A stretch of 64,000 nt of DNA. It comes from Williamsia soli. Its GTDB lineage: Bacteria > Actinomycetota > Actinomycetes > Mycobacteriales > Mycobacteriaceae. The stretch is from NCBI RefSeq assembly GCF_017377795.1, contig NZ_JAFRDR010000005.1, forward strand, positions 248,001 through 312,000, in the 5' to 3' direction. The notes beneath the pieces are model-generated. The model worked only from the letters and a program-made list of their open reading frames with translations. It was not told the DNA's origin and ran no database searches. Below, piece by piece: positions 62,890-64,000 of this stretch. The translations under genes and the position numbers were made by a program. Positions within the stretch are counted from its first letter, which is position 1; the number at the start of each line of letters is the position of its first letter.

Positions 62890-63440
62890 CGCAGCAGACC
62901 TTTCATCTCGATGGTCGGCGTCGCCGCCATCGCGGCCTGTTCAGCGGCTGCGATCGCTGCTTCGCGGTCGACCCCGAGCGGCATCTCCCCGATCTTTTCG
63001 TGCAGCTTGAGAATGGCGTGCAGCAACATTTCCGGCCGGGGCGGGCAGCCCGGGAGATAGATGTCTACCGGCACGACGTGATCGACGCCCTGGACGATGG
63101 CGTAGTTGTTGAACATCCCACCCGAGGATGCGCAGACACCCATGGCCAGAACCCATTTGGGCTCGGCCATCTGGTCATAGATCTGGCGTAGCACCGGGGC
63201 CATCTTCTGGCTGACCCGGCCCGCGACGATCATCAGATCGGCCTGCCTGGGGGAAGCTCGGAAGGCCTCCATCCCGAAGCGGGCGATGTCGAAACGACCG
63301 CCACTGGTGGCCATCATCTCGATGGCGCAGCAGGCCAACCCAAACGTCGCCGGCCACAGTGAGCCTTTCCGCATGTACCCGGCCAGTCCCTCGACGGTGC
63401 TCAGGAGGAATCCGCTCGGTAGCTTTTCTTCCAGACCCAT
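62886..63440 (-). CDS. nuoB: NADH-quinone oxidoreductase subunit B (184 aa)
   Basis: PSST-type subunit with the N2 cluster, the donor to quinone: LACCAIEMM (adjacent cysteines), [20 protein letters not shown] and [22 protein letters not shown] 63440 ([13 protein letters not shown]) was chosen; the frame is open upstream through nuoA in another phase. The gap to nuoA is 35 bases, the only sizeable one inside the operon. Confidence 0.98.
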   Translation of the reverse strand: MGLEEKLPSGFLLSTVEGLAGYMRKGSLWPATFGLACCAIEMMATSGGRFDIARFGMEAFRASPRQADLMIVAGRVSQKMAPVLRQIYDQMAEPKWVLAMGVCASSGGMFNNYAIVQGVDHVVPVDIYLPGCPPRPEMLLHAILKLHEKIGEMPLGVDREAAIAAAEQAAMAATPTIEMKGLLR

Positions 63441-63475
63441 GATGGCCACTCTTTCCGAAACTGCTTGGTGTGCGG

Positions 63476-63871
63476 TCAATCCCAGCTGAGGCCGCCACGC
63501 CTCCACTCGTAGGCGTACGCGACGGAAACGTTGAAGATGAACAGCGCCATGGCGAGGAGCCCGAAGAGTCCGAGTGAGTCGAAGTACACGGCCCAGGGGT
63601 AGAGGAACACGATCTCGATGTCGAAGATGATGAACAGCATCGCGGTCAGGTAGTACTTGACCGGGATGCGCTGTCCGGTGCCGCTGGCTGCGAGATTGCC
63701 GGAGCCCAAGCCGCCCAGCGGGTTTGGAACCGGTTCGATGCCGCACTCGTACGCTTCGAGCTTGGCTCGGTTGTACCTGCGCGGGCCGACCAGGTTCGCG
63801 AGCATGGCCGAGACCACTGCGAAAGCGACCGCGATGGCGCCGAGAACGAGGATCGGGACGTAGAGATTCAT
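63476..63871 (-). CDS. nuoA: NADH-quinone oxidoreductase subunit A (131 aa)
   Basis: Three-helix membrane subunit, first gene of the operon: [20 protein letters not shown], the conserved loop [18 protein letters not shown] with Cys of the quinone-site loop, and [23 protein letters not shown] 63871 follows GAAAGGAGGAACG, a strong ribosome-binding site. The operon promoter must lie in 63872-64000 or beyond. Confidence 0.97.
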   Translation of the reverse strand: MNLYVPILVLGAIAVAFAVVSAMLANLVGPRRYNRAKLEAYECGIEPVPNPLGGLGSGNLAASGTGQRIPVKYYLTAMLFIIFDIEIVFLYPWAVYFDSLGLFGLLAMALFIFNVSVAYAYEWRRGGLSWD

Positions 63872-63975
63872 CGGCGTGCGTTCCTCCTTTCGCGCAAATG
63901 GCGGGCGGAGAGGTGGTCGGGCGATCGGGCGGACGATTCGAGGGCGTCCGGTCGCGGTGACCGCTCAGGGCTGTG

Positions 63976-63991
63976 TGTGATCTGAAACACA
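63976..63991. promoter_or_regulatory. CRP/GlxR-like site upstream of nuo operon (TGTGA-N6-ACACA)
   Basis: TGTGATCTGAAACACA matches nine of ten defined bases of TGTGA-N6-TCACA and lies within a longer TGTGTG...CACACA dyad. It is 105 bases before nuoA and near the window edge. Control of complex I by a cAMP-responsive regulator is plausible in actinobacteria but is inferred here. Confidence 0.45.
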
Positions 63992-64000
63992 CACTACCGG

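Overview
The window looks like chromosomal DNA of a high-GC mycolata actinobacterium (Mycobacteriales; the Gordonia/Williamsia/Rhodococcus part of the order is my best guess). The reasons are a 14-gene nuo operon with 1-8 base overlaps, a secreted chorismate mutase, an MmpS-like membrane protein, a glycolipid-binding-domain protein, a TadA-associated protein next to tadA, and FadE-type acyl-CoA dehydrogenases with CaiB CoA-transferases. The genus is inference; no marker gene settles it.

Bases 1-20.3 kb are an accessory catabolic region. It encodes a two-domain CaiB/BaiF CoA-transferase (cut by the window start), a tandem pair of acyl-CoA dehydrogenases, an enoyl-CoA hydratase, an HsaA-like flavin monooxygenase, a flavin reductase fused to an IclR-type sensor domain, an SDR dehydrogenase, a sugar-type ABC importer (ATPase, permease, lipoprotein), an NTF2/SnoaL-like protein, a truncated FprB-like ferredoxin and a molybdopterin oxidoreductase. 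The set suggests uptake, CoA activation, beta-oxidation and flavin-dependent oxygenation of a cyclic carboxylic or ketonic compound; the substrate is not readable from sequence. Eight copies of a 14-bp pseudopalindrome (consensus YTAKCGAKCGYTAG) lie at its promoters, and five of these promoters also carry a GTGA-N6-TCAC (CRP/GlxR-like) site. I read this as one regulon with dual control. Interleaved with the intact genes is a set of broken ones (NTF2, LLM oxidoreductase, acyl-CoA dehydrogenase, 6-phosphogluconate dehydrogenase-like, CaiB and fprB fragments), so the region is decaying.

Bases 20.3-33.6 kb are mixed: CBS protein, small membrane protein divergent from a TetR regulator, WYL regulator divergent from a VOC protein, a vitamin B6 locus (MocR/PdxR regulator divergent from paiB-like, pdxS and a B3/4 protein), a minus-strand run with a broken TetR and a truncated GNAT, an SQR-like flavoprotein, glutathione peroxidase and small unknowns.

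Bases 33.6-48.2 kb hold a NarL-type regulator, glutamate decarboxylase, a GPH transporter overlapping a second group-II PLP decarboxylase-like gene, an MmpS-like protein, a methyltransferase, an osmoprotectant ABC importer, a glycolipid-binding protein, prephenate dehydrogenase, tadA with its partner gene, a CsbD protein, tRNA-Ser(CGA) with a strong terminator and a 46-bp perfect palindrome, and a secreted chorismate mutase.

Bases 48.2-63.9 kb are the complete nuoA-N operon (NADH:quinone oxidoreductase, complex I) on the minus strand, with a CRP-like site just upstream of nuoA.
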